NCBI GenBank assembly: GCA_009663005.1
Contig: VIGQ01001793.1
Span: 1 to 14,098 of the forward strand
DNA: 14,098 nt
Source: Actinidia chinensis
Taxonomy: Eukaryota > Streptophyta > Magnoliopsida > Ericales > Actinidiaceae
Direction of reading: 5' to 3'
A model generated the notes under the pieces. The model did no database searches, was not told the DNA's origin, and was given only the letters and a program-made list of their open reading frames with translations. The translations under genes and the position numbers were made by a program. Shown here in pieces: positions 7,705 through 14,098 of the stretch; positions within the stretch are counted from its first letter, which is position 1; every line of letters begins with the position of its first letter.

Positions 7705-8153
7705 CTATCAGACGTTCAATGATCAAACTAATGAAAAAATGAAAACTAAGAAAATACAAAATAAAGACAAATATACTACTAAGCATTGAATAGTACATGC
7801 ATGCAAAAGACCATTTACAATAGGAAAAATCAATGTGGAACAAATAAGTGTAGTGTCTGACATCATACATAAAGAGGCCAGTGGCAAGACCAATGGCATG
7901 ACAAAAAACTCTAATATCATAACAAACGATGCAACAAATATACGGGAAAAAAACCTATACAACTAGAACCTACAACCCTTAAAACTCAAAATTCAGAGGA
8001 GCTAAAGCGGGAAAAAACAACAAAGAATGGCTTGCTCTTCCATCATCGACTAAATTGGCTCAAAACCATAAGAGAAGTGATTTTTTACCCATCATTCAAT
8101 TAAATAAAAGGCTCAAAATCGTATCCCCAAAACATAGAATAAGCTCACATTAC
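7705..8153 (-). other. Intron-like stretch lacking the expected NOT1 coding blocks
   Basis: Between the LGMAL block and the IEPxFHDLYLKF block, plant NOT1 should encode roughly 250 residues, including FVFGTKALEQFVDRL, IEWPQYCNHILQ and the first half of the MIF4G domain. None of these could be recognised on the minus strand in this 450-base T-rich stretch. The simplest reading is an internal deletion, leaving only intron sequence. Two overlapping minus-strand ORFs of 67 and 79 codons are hydrophobic translations of T-rich DNA. Confidence 0.5.
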
Positions 8154-8367
8154 CTTCAAAGAAAATGATGCGTGTTAGGATTCTAGATCCCGATATACAC
8201 ACAATGGGGAGAGCCATATTATCACCTTTCATTACCATGAATGGCCTAAACAATGCGATAGTTTGCCTTTCAAAATTTCGGAAAAAATCTTTTACTTGCT
8301 TCAAAATTTGCCACAGATAATTATTAACATAAATGTGTGAATCTTGTCTGAATCTCAATACTGGAGT
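8154..8367 (-). pseudogene. NOT1: NOT1 exon remnant: EANSYF to LGMAL region
   Basis: Bounded by acceptor TTTCTGCAG (before 8367) and donor GAAG|GTAATG (after 8154). The start, with ATTGAG followed by CACACATTTATG, corresponds to plant NOT1 DIEAEANSYFHQM. The middle reads VKDFFRNFERQTIALF, the decayed form of YRFFPKYPERQLKIAAVLF. The end contains ATGGCTCTC (MAL of LGMALRGVLDALRKP). The block happens to be open across its length, as part of a 117-codon ORF, but the frame does not follow the family throughout, so indels have compensated or shifted it. The family's RFKESS..IFECMI stretch is reduced or lost. Confidence 0.7.
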
Positions 8368-9145
8368 CTGCAGAAAGATTGCGGAATATTCAAAGTGTGT
8401 TGATTGTACAATATATACCAGATAAACAGCATAGCATAAATTGTTAAGACATGACACAGCGTACATGCCAGAAAGGATACCCCAGCAAACTAAATCACAA
8501 TATCCTTTCCCTAATTGTTATCTCTTATAAACTGTTCACAATAATATGACTCTTTTTTTCCCATAGAGTAAATACCCAAAGCTCAAGACTATTAGAAATT
8601 AAGCTTGTTTTTTTTTATAGAAGATCCAGTCTGTCCAGAATAAGTAGTAGTCAAAGTCCTTGTCAGCACAGCGTATAGTTAAACAGTGACATGATAGCAA
8701 CTATCTAAGGTGTGAGGGTGTCAAAATCTGCATATAACTACTTTAAAAACTTTGTTAGAGGAATAAATATAGCCAGCAGATCTATTTATACAGAGTTTCA
8801 ACACAAGAAGTGAATCTCAAAGGTATGTTCCGCAGAACGTCACTACTCCGTTTACCAACCCAATATGTTGGCAAGGCATTGTGCAAAGTGATGGAATCAA
8901 AATTAGTATTGTGAATCATATTTTGTATGAATACCCACTAAAGGAGTTTCTCTCTCTTGCGGTAGCAACAATGTTCAATATTTAAAGCAGAGCCAAAAAC
9001 CTAGAAGATAAATATCACCCAAGCATGGTCACAAAACCTGGCACAAGTAAACTGGAAGGAAAATAGGCAGGCAGGAAGAGATTTACACACACACAAATGT
9101 TATGAAAAAAATCTGTGCATATTAAGGAGGTAATAAAAAATTTAC
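8368..9145. other. Intron-like stretch; holds one part of a diverged repeat
   Basis: No NOT1 block or other coding segment was recognised. Positions 8826-8880 match 9977-10033 (separate entry). The rest is AT-rich with short homopolymer runs. Confidence 0.5.
8826..8880. repeat. Diverged repeat, copy 1 left part
   Basis: Plus-strand bases including GTTCCGCAGAACGTC, TTTACCAACCCA and GGCAAGGCATT match 9977-10033 (GTTCGGCCAGAACATCG, TTTTACCAACCACA, AGCAAGGCATT) at about 80 percent by eye. In the other copy this segment is directly followed by the TTCAAG..ACAGGGACTT part; here about 510 bases intervene. Confidence 0.75.
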
Positions 9146-9222
9146 TTGATGAAGGTAATGGCTTCAGATGGACGCCGGAAATCGTTGAGAGACAGCAAAC
9201 GAGCTTATTCTACACTCTGTGG
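9146..9222 (-). pseudogene. NOT1: Candidate NOT1 exon remnant (SEA.TFIK block)
   Basis: Minus-strand block between an acceptor (AAATGCAG) and a donor (TCAA|GTAAAT). The frame reading LLSLNDFRRPSEAITFIK ends in a string like the plant NOT1 segment (Y)SEATPTFFK, which precedes VLQA; the bases before it, TTCCGGCG, resemble the codons for HHSGA. The next recognisable NOT1 block (8154-8367) lies directly downstream, consistent with gene order. An in-frame stop interrupts the first third. Confidence 0.35.
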
Positions 9223-9390
9223 CTGCATTTTAGCAGGACACAAGATAAATTAGTGATCAATACTGAATGATAAAGGACGACGCCGAAAATAAGAATTAAA
9301 ACAAGCAATATGAAATGAAGCCACATGCCTTCGAATGTCAGCGTAATCACTTGTGGAAATGAGCAAAGTTTGCAAGAAGGAGATGTGGAG

Positions 9391-9532
9391 TTTCAAGTAG
9401 TTAGACGAAGAACAGGGACTTTTGAGTCTCTTCTAAATGAATTGGTGTCTCTGTTAAGAAGAAATTTGTGGAGACAGGTTGTGGTCAACAGATCCAGGTA
9501 CCTGAGGATGATAAAAATAACAATTGAAGTCC
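9391..9532. repeat. Diverged repeat, copy 1 right part
   Basis: Shares TTCAAGT..TTGACGAA-like start, ACAGGGACTT, TCTCTTCTAAATGAA, AGAAGAAATTTGTGG, CAACAGATCC and GTACCTGAGGA..GATAAAAATA with 10034-10205. It lacks about 10 bases after CTCTGTTA and about 20 bases after CAGATCC relative to the other copy. Confidence 0.8.
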
Positions 9533-9976
9533 ATGCATAATTTGAACTTACCTGCTCCATAAAAAATGTCAAAAGATATATAGGTTTTTGTGTTTCTAAC
9601 TCAACTCTAAAGGATCTAACTCCTAGAACCTTATGGATATAGTGTATTCATAAAAAACCGGGGGAGATCAAGTAATGACACTAAATTTATCAAAGATAAA
9701 ACAGTTGTAGAAAGTAGGGCAGTACTGAAAAAAGAGCGGAGGGGGGCAAATTCAAAATCATAAACAAATTTTTTGGGGAAAAGTAGAGCCGACTTCACAG
9801 AAAATTCATGCTTTCATAAAAAAAAAGAACATCACTGTATGACCACAGAAAAAAAATTAGCAAAAGCCCCAAATACAAGTGTGTGTGTGAATAGAAAGAA
9901 GCCGGCCATGGAGATTGATCGGGAAAAGGTTTCTCATCATGCAACGCTAAAAATGGGCAAGAGTGAATAACAAAGG

Positions 9977-10205
9977 TCTGTTCGGCCAGAACATCGTATT
10001 CTCCCTTTTACCAACCACATTATGTTAGCAAGGCATTCAAGTGTTGACGAAAATACAGGGACTTCCGGATTCTCTTCTAAATGAATTTGGTGGCTCTGTT
10101 AAAGCTGAATCGAGAAGAAATTTGTGGCACAGGTCGTGGCAACAGATCCAATCAATGGGAAGACAACCCAAAGTACCTGAGGACGATAAAAATAGCAAGT
10201 GAACC
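9977..10205. repeat. Diverged repeat, copy 2 (contiguous)
   Basis: Holds both parts of the repeat without the 510-base interruption. On the plus strand one frame is open from about 10041 to the TGA near 10203 and contains SLLNEFGGSVKAESRRNLW and QIQSMGRQPKVPEDDKN. On the minus strand CCTCAG then GTACTTTGGG looks like an acceptor and VVFPLIG follows, which faintly recalls NOT1 TVFPMI. Neither reading is secure, so no family is assigned. Confidence 0.75.
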
Positions 10206-10581
10206 ATACCATCATTGAACTACGGCTACAAAAAATGTCAAAAATTAGTATCACAATACTATAGAGGAATATAGCAACAAATATAATTCCAAAAGTCACG
10301 TCAAAACAAGTAAACATAAGATCTCAAACAGTTGGCTCATAAGATTACTATCAAAATATCATGATAGAGGAATAGTGGTTGAAAATTAGTGTACCGTACA
10401 AAATGTGTCAAAATTATATCTTGCAAATCAGTCCACCGATTGTAGACAGTACACAGGTGCCAAAAGAAAACTCATACATCAAATTAGACCATATAAGGCA
10501 TGAAGAATCATCAAAATAGACAAGTAAGGGTATAAAAGAAATAAATAATTATACAAGTAAACTGAAATCACCAAATCCTAC

Positions 10582-10638
10582 CTGCAAACCAGATAACCAA
10601 CTTGACTACCTTCTAACAGGTCTAATGTTAATTTGAAG
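10582..10638 (-). pseudogene. Weak candidate N-terminal NOT1 exon (LDLLE)
   Basis: This short minus-strand block is bounded by a good acceptor (TTATTTTCAG, before 10638) and a donor (CAG|GTAGG, after 10582). One frame is open for all 57 bases and contains LDLLE. This recalls the plant NOT1 segment ending in LDLLEVLCQLAE, and the block lies in the right order relative to the first exon and the 9.2-kb block. Five identical residues are not strong evidence; it may be a chance ORF. Confidence 0.2.
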
Positions 10639-11758
10639 CTGAAAATAATTCAAAAAAAACAGGCTACCAGATTAATTTACAAAGGAATCATAAATATAAT
10701 TGAGAACCGAAAATAATACAAAACATTTAAGTTGGTCTTAAAACATTGTCTTTCCGCAACAGTTAAAAGATATAGACTCTGCAATGCACATATAGGATAA
10801 TTCCTGACGAGAAGGATTACCAAATAAAAATTCAGGAGATTTGTATTGAGGCAATGATATAGCACATCCAAACACATTTTTAGAAATGGGGAAATGCGCA
10901 ATTTGAAGTAAAATGGAAATAGTTACAGAGAAATTATAGAGCTTCCAAAGTGACCAGCAGAAGTGTGGAAATCATGGTGTCATGTTTAACATAAGCATAA
11001 TAGGCAAATAAAGTTGCAAACACACAAGGTTGAAGAAGTTAACAATGAAAGCTGCATGGGATAGGAGATTCCATCTCACATGCACAAAGAGAAGCTAGAA
11101 GCTTTTCTTATAATCAATATGAGCCTCTTATTATTCAAACATAGGGAAATATTAAAGGACCGAGTCTAATTTGGGTACTCGAGTTGGGGCAATACCCCAT
11201 ACCCGTAACCTTAGCAGTACCAGTATTTTCCCAGACCTATGTTGAATAATTTGAGAAGTATATATGTAACATTATTTGAGAAATTATACTGTAGAAAAAT
11301 GTCCAATTCAAAGCATCGTGCATGTATACACATAGTCTAGAAGGATCGGTAAACAGTCTTAAGTCTGCTTGCAACCCTGCATCTATCTGTTAAGAAGTAT
11401 CCTTACTTTGTTAGCAGTCTCATTCTTTATAAAGACATGTCAAATTACTTTCATACTAATTGCTTTTGGAATATCAGACAACTACTTAACAGTTACCCAG
11501 GACATATCTGGAAGTAAACAATATTCCACACAAAGCCAACGAGAAGAGCATAGAAACTAACAAGACAGTAATTGGTGATTGACTGGGTTTCGGAATTAGA
11601 TTGAAACTGCTAAAAAACCAGCATGGGACATAAACCAAGTGAGAATCCAGAACTACACCCAATATGAAATATAAAGAAAGAATGCAACTGGAGAAGAGAC
11701 ACAATAATTTGACTCTGAAATCCCTATATAACATATATACATACATTACATATAATAG

Positions 11759-11793
11759 GGAGAGGAGAGGGAGAGGGAGGGAGAGAGAGAGAC
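11759..11793. repeat. Imperfect (GA)n/(GGGAGA)n microsatellite
   Basis: Plus strand reads GGGAGAGGAGAGGGAGAGGG followed by more GGGAGAGAGAGAGA. The complementary CT-rich strand is the sense strand of the pseudogene. Confidence 0.9.
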
Positions 11794-12039
11794 TGAGGCC
11801 TTGCGGCAAGTGGCAGAAAACAGGGAAAAACTGTGAGTGAAGATGGTCCTAATTGAGTCAGAAAGAGAAGAAATAACTGTGATGAGAGATACCCGGTGCC
11901 TCGTTCACAGTTCAGGAAGATATTGGAAAGCAAGGCAATCAGATTGGAAAACAAGACTCAAAAAGCATAATTTCTTCAAATTCTAATCAAAGAGGAAAAA
12001 AGAAAGACTGAAAGAAAGATGTTAGAGAGATGTACTGCA

Positions 12040-12140
12040 ATTGGTGCAGAGTGTTCGAGTTTTCAGAGTTTTGAGTATTGAGAGTGTTGCGGACAACCTG
12101 CACAATCAATGCCGAATTTCAAAACTGAGCTACAAAACAA
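12040..12140 (-). pseudogene. NOT1: Candidate first coding exon of the NOT1-like copy
   Basis: On the minus strand, an LNTQNSENSNTLHQL-type reading starting near 12097 resembles the N-terminal plant NOT1 segment SLNEANSDSVFRELCQF (shared L-N, N-S, L and Q at matching spacing). Just upstream, in another frame, the codons for E-I-R resemble the preceding SQIRF. A 'gtgcag' acceptor-like site at 12098-12102 may be chance, since the homology seems to cross it. The position, just inside the putative promoter and leader exons, is where a first coding exon belongs. The similarity is short and frame-broken, so this is tentative. Confidence 0.35.
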
Positions 12141-12180
12141 TCGAATATGAAACCCAGATATAGAGTTAGAGAAGAGATAC

Positions 12181-12291
12181 CTGGTGTGATTGAAGGCCCG
12201 ATCGGTGGTGGTTAGGGGGGTTTGAAGTGAGTCCTAATGAGTGTGAGCGAAAGAGAAAGAGAGAGGAAATGGAAGCGATAGGAAAGAAACA
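12181..12291 (-). other. Candidate 5' leader exon of the NOT1-like copy
   Basis: On the minus strand an acceptor-like ACTAATTCAG precedes 12291 and a strong donor ACACCAG|GTATCTC follows 12181. The enclosed sequence is pyrimidine-rich with CCCCCC and CACCACC runs and no long ORF, typical of a plant 5' untranslated exon. It sits directly upstream of the candidate first coding exon. No transcript evidence is available. Confidence 0.35.
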
Positions 12292-12385
12292 CTGAATTAG
12301 TTAACAGTTCTCGATTCTCCAAAGATTATATGAATGAATTGAATTGAATCGAATTTGAAGCGGATCAAAATGAGAAAGCTCATAC

Positions 12386-12470
12386 CTGCAATTCAACGAC
12401 AAAAGCCCTTCTTCTCTCTCCTCTCTTTCGTTGAGAGCATTGGCAAACAGACTCGCTCGCTTCCTCTCTC
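12386..12470 (-). other. Candidate first leader exon of the NOT1-like copy
   Basis: A GA-rich minus-strand segment ends at a good donor (TTGCAG|GTATGAG). It lies about 25-35 bases downstream of a TATA-like box, so a transcription start near 12465-12470 is plausible. No ORF is needed. Limits at the 5' side are guesses. Confidence 0.35.
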
Positions 12471-12487
12471 CACTTCTCTCTTAGTCT

Positions 12488-12504
12488 GTATATTATATAT
12501 AGAG
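12488..12504 (-). promoter_or_regulatory. TATA-like box for minus-strand transcription
   Basis: Minus strand reads CTATATATAATATAC. It is followed by GA-rich sequence and the candidate leader exon. A second TATA-like string, CTATATATATAG, lies at 12617-12628. Both are in simple AT sequence, so function is not certain. Confidence 0.4.
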
Positions 12505-12586
12505 AGAGAGGGGATTGCTTCCCAGCAGCAAATCGACCGGTTTGAAATACCAACAACACTGTTGTTGCTTTTTATGCTAACAAGAT

Positions 12587-12606
12587 TGACCTCTCTCTCT
12601 CTCTCT
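12587..12606. repeat. (CT)n microsatellite
   Basis: Uninterrupted CT dinucleotides on the plus strand, next to a TATA-like string. CT/GA repeats of this kind are common in plant core promoters and leaders. Confidence 0.9.
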
Positions 12607-12659
12607 ACGTGCAGTCTATATATATAGATACAGGGATTGACAATGGACCGTTTGTAAAT

Positions 12660-13079
12660 CCCACAGGGATTGCTTGCTGGCATAGACCCGTTTGAAATCC
12701 CAAGATTCCAACCAACAACATTTCTTGGTTAAAACTACATTAATCCCCTTATAGTATTAACCAATTCTACTTTGGCCTTAAACAAAAAACATTTATCAAT
12801 TTAACCTTAACTTTTAATTTTACTCAATTCGAAATCAATCACTTAACTGCGCATTATTGATAGTGGCCACGTCAGTGTCAGACAAAACCCAAATTCCGTA
12901 ACCGCTAACCAAATTCCAAACCCTAACTAATGGGTGATGGGAGAGGATGACCACCGTATGCAGACCACTCCTCAGCCCAGCTCTCCGGACGACCACCGTA
13001 TCCATCACCGCAACCTCACACACTGAACCACCGCAAACACCATCGAGGGAGAGAGAGAGAGAGAGAGGAGAGAGAATAA
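12660..13079. other. Promoter-like intergenic stretch
   Basis: No gene was recognised. A telo-box-like AAACCCTAA lies at 12918-12926 on the plus strand; such motifs are frequent in plant promoters of growth-related genes. The minus-strand ORF at 12835-13128 (97 codons) starts in GC-rich sequence and reads through a (CT)n run, giving SLSLSLS; it looks like low-complexity readthrough. Confidence 0.45.
13045..13076. repeat. (GA)n microsatellite
   Basis: Plus strand is almost pure GA/GGA for about 30 bases, directly before the short plus-strand ORF starting at 13080. Confidence 0.9.
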
Positions 13080-13259
13080 ATGAGTAGAAGATTAGCGAGA
13101 GAGGAGAAGCTGACTCACCACGTGCCAAAAACTAGGTATCCCCGAAGCGGAGTCGCCGACATCGACGGAATCGCGCCCCCTCTCGCCGTTGCGAATCCCG
13201 TGCGAGACACAGGCGCCCGCGTCGCACGGACCATGGCTTCGATCTCTCTCTCTCTCTGA
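13080..13259 (+). CDS. Possible 59-codon ORF in GC-rich island, unknown
   Basis: An ATG at 13080, directly behind a GA-rich leader-like run, opens 59 codons to a TGA at 13257-13259. The product starts MSRRLAREEKL, has a middle GVADIDGIAPPLAVANPV and ends SISLSL from a CT repeat. I recognise no family or domain. The segment is clearly more GC-rich than its surroundings. The opposite strand has an overlapping short ORF with a splice-donor-like end, so at most one is likely real. It may also be a promoter island only. Confidence 0.15.
   Translation: MSRRLAREEKLTHHVPKTRYPRSGVADIDGIAPPLAVANPVRDTGARVARTMASISLSL
13111..13124. promoter_or_regulatory. TGACTCA motif adjoining a CACGTG G-box
   Basis: TGACTCA (bZIP GCN4-like core) at 13111-13117 is followed after one base by CACGTG (G-box, bound by bZIP and bHLH factors) at 13119-13124. 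Both are palindromic or nearly so, and the pair lies inside the GC-rich island upstream of the pseudogene. The same bases could instead form the splice donor described for the minus-strand ORF. Confidence 0.4.
13119..13234 (-). CDS. Possible first coding exon, GC-rich, unknown product
   Basis: The minus strand has ATG at 13234 (context GCCATGG) and 38 codons plus two bases up to a strong donor-like CACGTG|GTGAGTC; unspliced it stops one codon later. The start MVRATRAPVSRTGFATARGG is Arg/Ser/Ala-rich without acidic residues, like an organelle targeting peptide. No matching downstream exon was identified. The donor overlaps a G-box (CACGTG), so it could equally be a promoter element. Confidence 0.2.
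13242..13257. repeat. (TC)n microsatellite
   Basis: TCTCTCTCTCTCTCTC on the plus strand; minus strand GA-rich directly before the ATG at 13234, consistent with a leader. Confidence 0.9.
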
Positions 13260-13358
13260 GTTGGAAGGGTTTAGGCGGGTTTGCTCATGGCCGGATAAGA
13301 CGGTGCGTGATGGCGGGTGTGTCGACGGTGGAACATGGGGACAGGGAAGAGAATGATA

Positions 13359-13456
13359 AAAGGATTAGGGTTATGAGGGCTTTGGGTTTGTTTGGGTTTG
13401 GGGAAGGGAAAGGAGTTGGGGTTGGGTTTGGGGTTTGGGGTTGGGGAGAGAGGGGG
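13359..13456. repeat. G-rich telomere-like tract (TTTGGG / TTAGGG / TTGGGG variants)
   Basis: The plus strand begins with ATTAGGGTTAT and continues with many GGGTTTG, GGGTTGGG and GGGGTTTGGGG units for about 100 bases. It resembles a degenerate interstitial telomere-like array and can form G-quadruplexes on the plus strand. The minus-strand ORF across it (13271-13516) encodes Pro/Asn/Lys repeats and is probably spurious. Confidence 0.75.
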
Positions 13457-13486
13457 GTGGTATTTTAGGGTGTGATTGTGAGGATT

Positions 13487-13500
13487 GCCCCCTAGGGGGC
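13487..13500. other. 14-bp perfect palindrome GCCCCCTAGGGGGC
   Basis: The sequence is its own reverse complement. It sits where the GC/G-rich block changes to AT-rich DNA and is followed by GCTCACCAAGGG. Confidence 0.95.
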
Positions 13501-13514
13501 GCTCACCAAGGGTC

Positions 13515-14098
13515 ATTATTCCGTCAATTATTTTGAAAGAGTTTAGAAAGAGAAATCTTAAGTCTAGAATTTAGATTAAATAAGTTTTTATAATTTATAA
13601 TATATAGCTAGATTTCAAATAAATTTAAAATGGTTCTAATTTGAAAAAAATATAAAAAAAGACTTCCAAAGTTAATGTCAGATAAACAAGGAAATCAGGT
13701 AATTTTATTATAATAAATTAAAATAGAGTTTTAATCCGGTGATAATTGAAACATTCGTCGGTTTTTGTTTCATTAAAATTGATGAAACTAGGTAATTAGC
13801 CAAAAAAAAATACAAATAATAAAGTTGTCGAGTTATCCCTCTAAGTTTAATAGATGTAATTATGGCTCTTTTTACGCAAAATTATGAAAAAACATGGCTT
13901 GAACATTTAACTTGGAAATTGCACACTATTACAAAAAAATAAGCCTTAAATACATGATTAAAACTTTTAAAAAGGATAGTATTGAACGGATGTTTTGTCC
14001 TAATTGTTTGATAGAATAAGTTGTTGTTTTTTTTTTTATTTTGTTAATCTTAATGCTAAGGAAAACTCATAGATGGCTTTAATTGTGATTCAGATCAA
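13515..14098. other. AT-rich intergenic sequence, nothing recognised
   Basis: Strongly AT-rich with homopolymer runs (12 T near 14027-14038) and no ORF of interest on either strand. Confidence 0.7.

Larger units (their letters stand above)
607..8367 (-). pseudogene. NOT1: NOT1-like (CCR4-NOT scaffold subunit) pseudogene, well-supported core
   Basis: The parent family is NOT1/CNOT1, the large scaffold that holds the CAF1/CCR4 deadenylases, NOT2/NOT3 and CAF40 in the cytoplasmic CCR4-NOT complex. Short blocks in different minus-strand frames match plant NOT1 in order from right to left: EERSLLKNL and EIDPKSLI, AYENGFM and VIPFTS, NPWTM, LGVDLKDV, TLTEDEKAAALGLS, VVPIAIDRAI, ICELP, and a run corresponding to GTRYN..NSLVLYVGMQ. 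Acceptors and donors flank most blocks, so introns are retained. Frameshifts or stops occur in nearly every block and large parts of the protein are missing, so no full protein can be made. NOT1 is essential in plants, so an intact copy should exist elsewhere (inference). Unpolished sequencing error could explain some single-base indels but not the missing blocks. Confidence 0.85.
10206..12039. other. AT-rich stretch, presumed N-terminal introns of the pseudogene
   Basis: Apart from the weak LDLLE candidate at 10582-10638, no NOT1 N-terminal motif (FRYLLDKPNFSTVF, GIGLALSDSENL, ELGYGC, ENLDHEGFYIP, HCPEVLLLG) could be read. A GA-rich run lies at 11759-11793. Several 60-107-codon ORFs are hydrophobic and composition-driven. 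Confidence 0.5.

Noticed and set aside
9325..9540. 71-codon plus-strand ORF
   Set aside because: It covers one copy of the diverged repeat, and the homologous frame is not the same one that stays open in the other copy, so it is not under coding constraint.
11850..11900. Possible NOT1 start (CTCTCATCACAGTT..TTTCTTCT resembling codons for SLSSTVSS)
   Set aside because: Pyrimidine-rich DNA gives such matches easily, and the 12.04-12.14 kb block is a better candidate for the first coding exon.
11486..11954. Two hydrophobic minus-strand ORFs near a CT-rich run
   Set aside because: The Leu/Ser/Pro-rich strings come from the microsatellite; an apparent VSMLF string resembling NOT1 is out of gene order and too short.
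13271..13516. 81-codon minus-strand ORF rich in Pro, Asn and Lys
   Set aside because: Translation of the telomere-like G-rich tract; low complexity with no domain.
1..14098. CRISPR array, tRNA, rRNA or bacterial operon features
   Set aside because: No regularly spaced repeats, cloverleaf-forming segment or rRNA core sequence was seen; the architecture is that of a plant nuclear locus.

Overview
The window looks like nuclear DNA of a flowering plant, probably a dicot. It is AT-rich, has no long open reading frame, shows plant-type introns (T-rich acceptors, GTAAGT-like donors), and has a (CT/GA)n-rich presumptive 5' region. Family calls rest on recall of plant protein families; no search was run.

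The main content is a decayed, intron-containing copy of NOT1, the scaffold of the CCR4-NOT mRNA deadenylation complex, on the minus strand. N-terminal pieces lie to the right and C-terminal pieces to the left. About twenty exon-sized blocks follow NOT1 order: a possible first coding exon near 12.04-12.14 kb, weak N-terminal candidates at 10.6 and 9.2 kb, the 'EANSYF..RFFPKYPERQ' region at 8.15-8.37 kb, the CAF1-binding MIF4G part at 7.0-7.7 kb, the linker at 6.39-6.90 kb, the DUF3819 (CNOT1 CAF40-binding) region at 5.8-6.3 kb, a Ser-rich linker at 5.3-5.7 kb, helical connector pieces at 4.4-4.7 kb, and the C-terminal Not1 domain at 0.6-2.0 kb. Almost every block carries frameshifts or stops, several stretches of the protein could not be found, two exons contain small tandem duplications, and one exon-like block joins two distant parts of the protein. 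Many splice sites survive, so the copy arose by DNA duplication, not retroposition. Bases 1-75 repeat part of a C-terminal exon, so a second partial copy starts at or beyond the left edge.

Right of the pseudogene, 12.2-13.5 kb is its likely promoter and leader: TATA-like boxes, CT/GA microsatellites, candidate spliced leader exons, a GC-rich island with two overlapping short ORFs on opposite strands, a G-box next to a TGACTCA motif, a G-rich telomere-like tract and a 14-bp palindrome. The last 600 bases are AT-rich with nothing recognisable. Between 8.8 and 10.2 kb lies a diverged two-copy repeat, one copy split by about 510 bp. No RNA gene, CRISPR array or intact protein-coding gene was seen.
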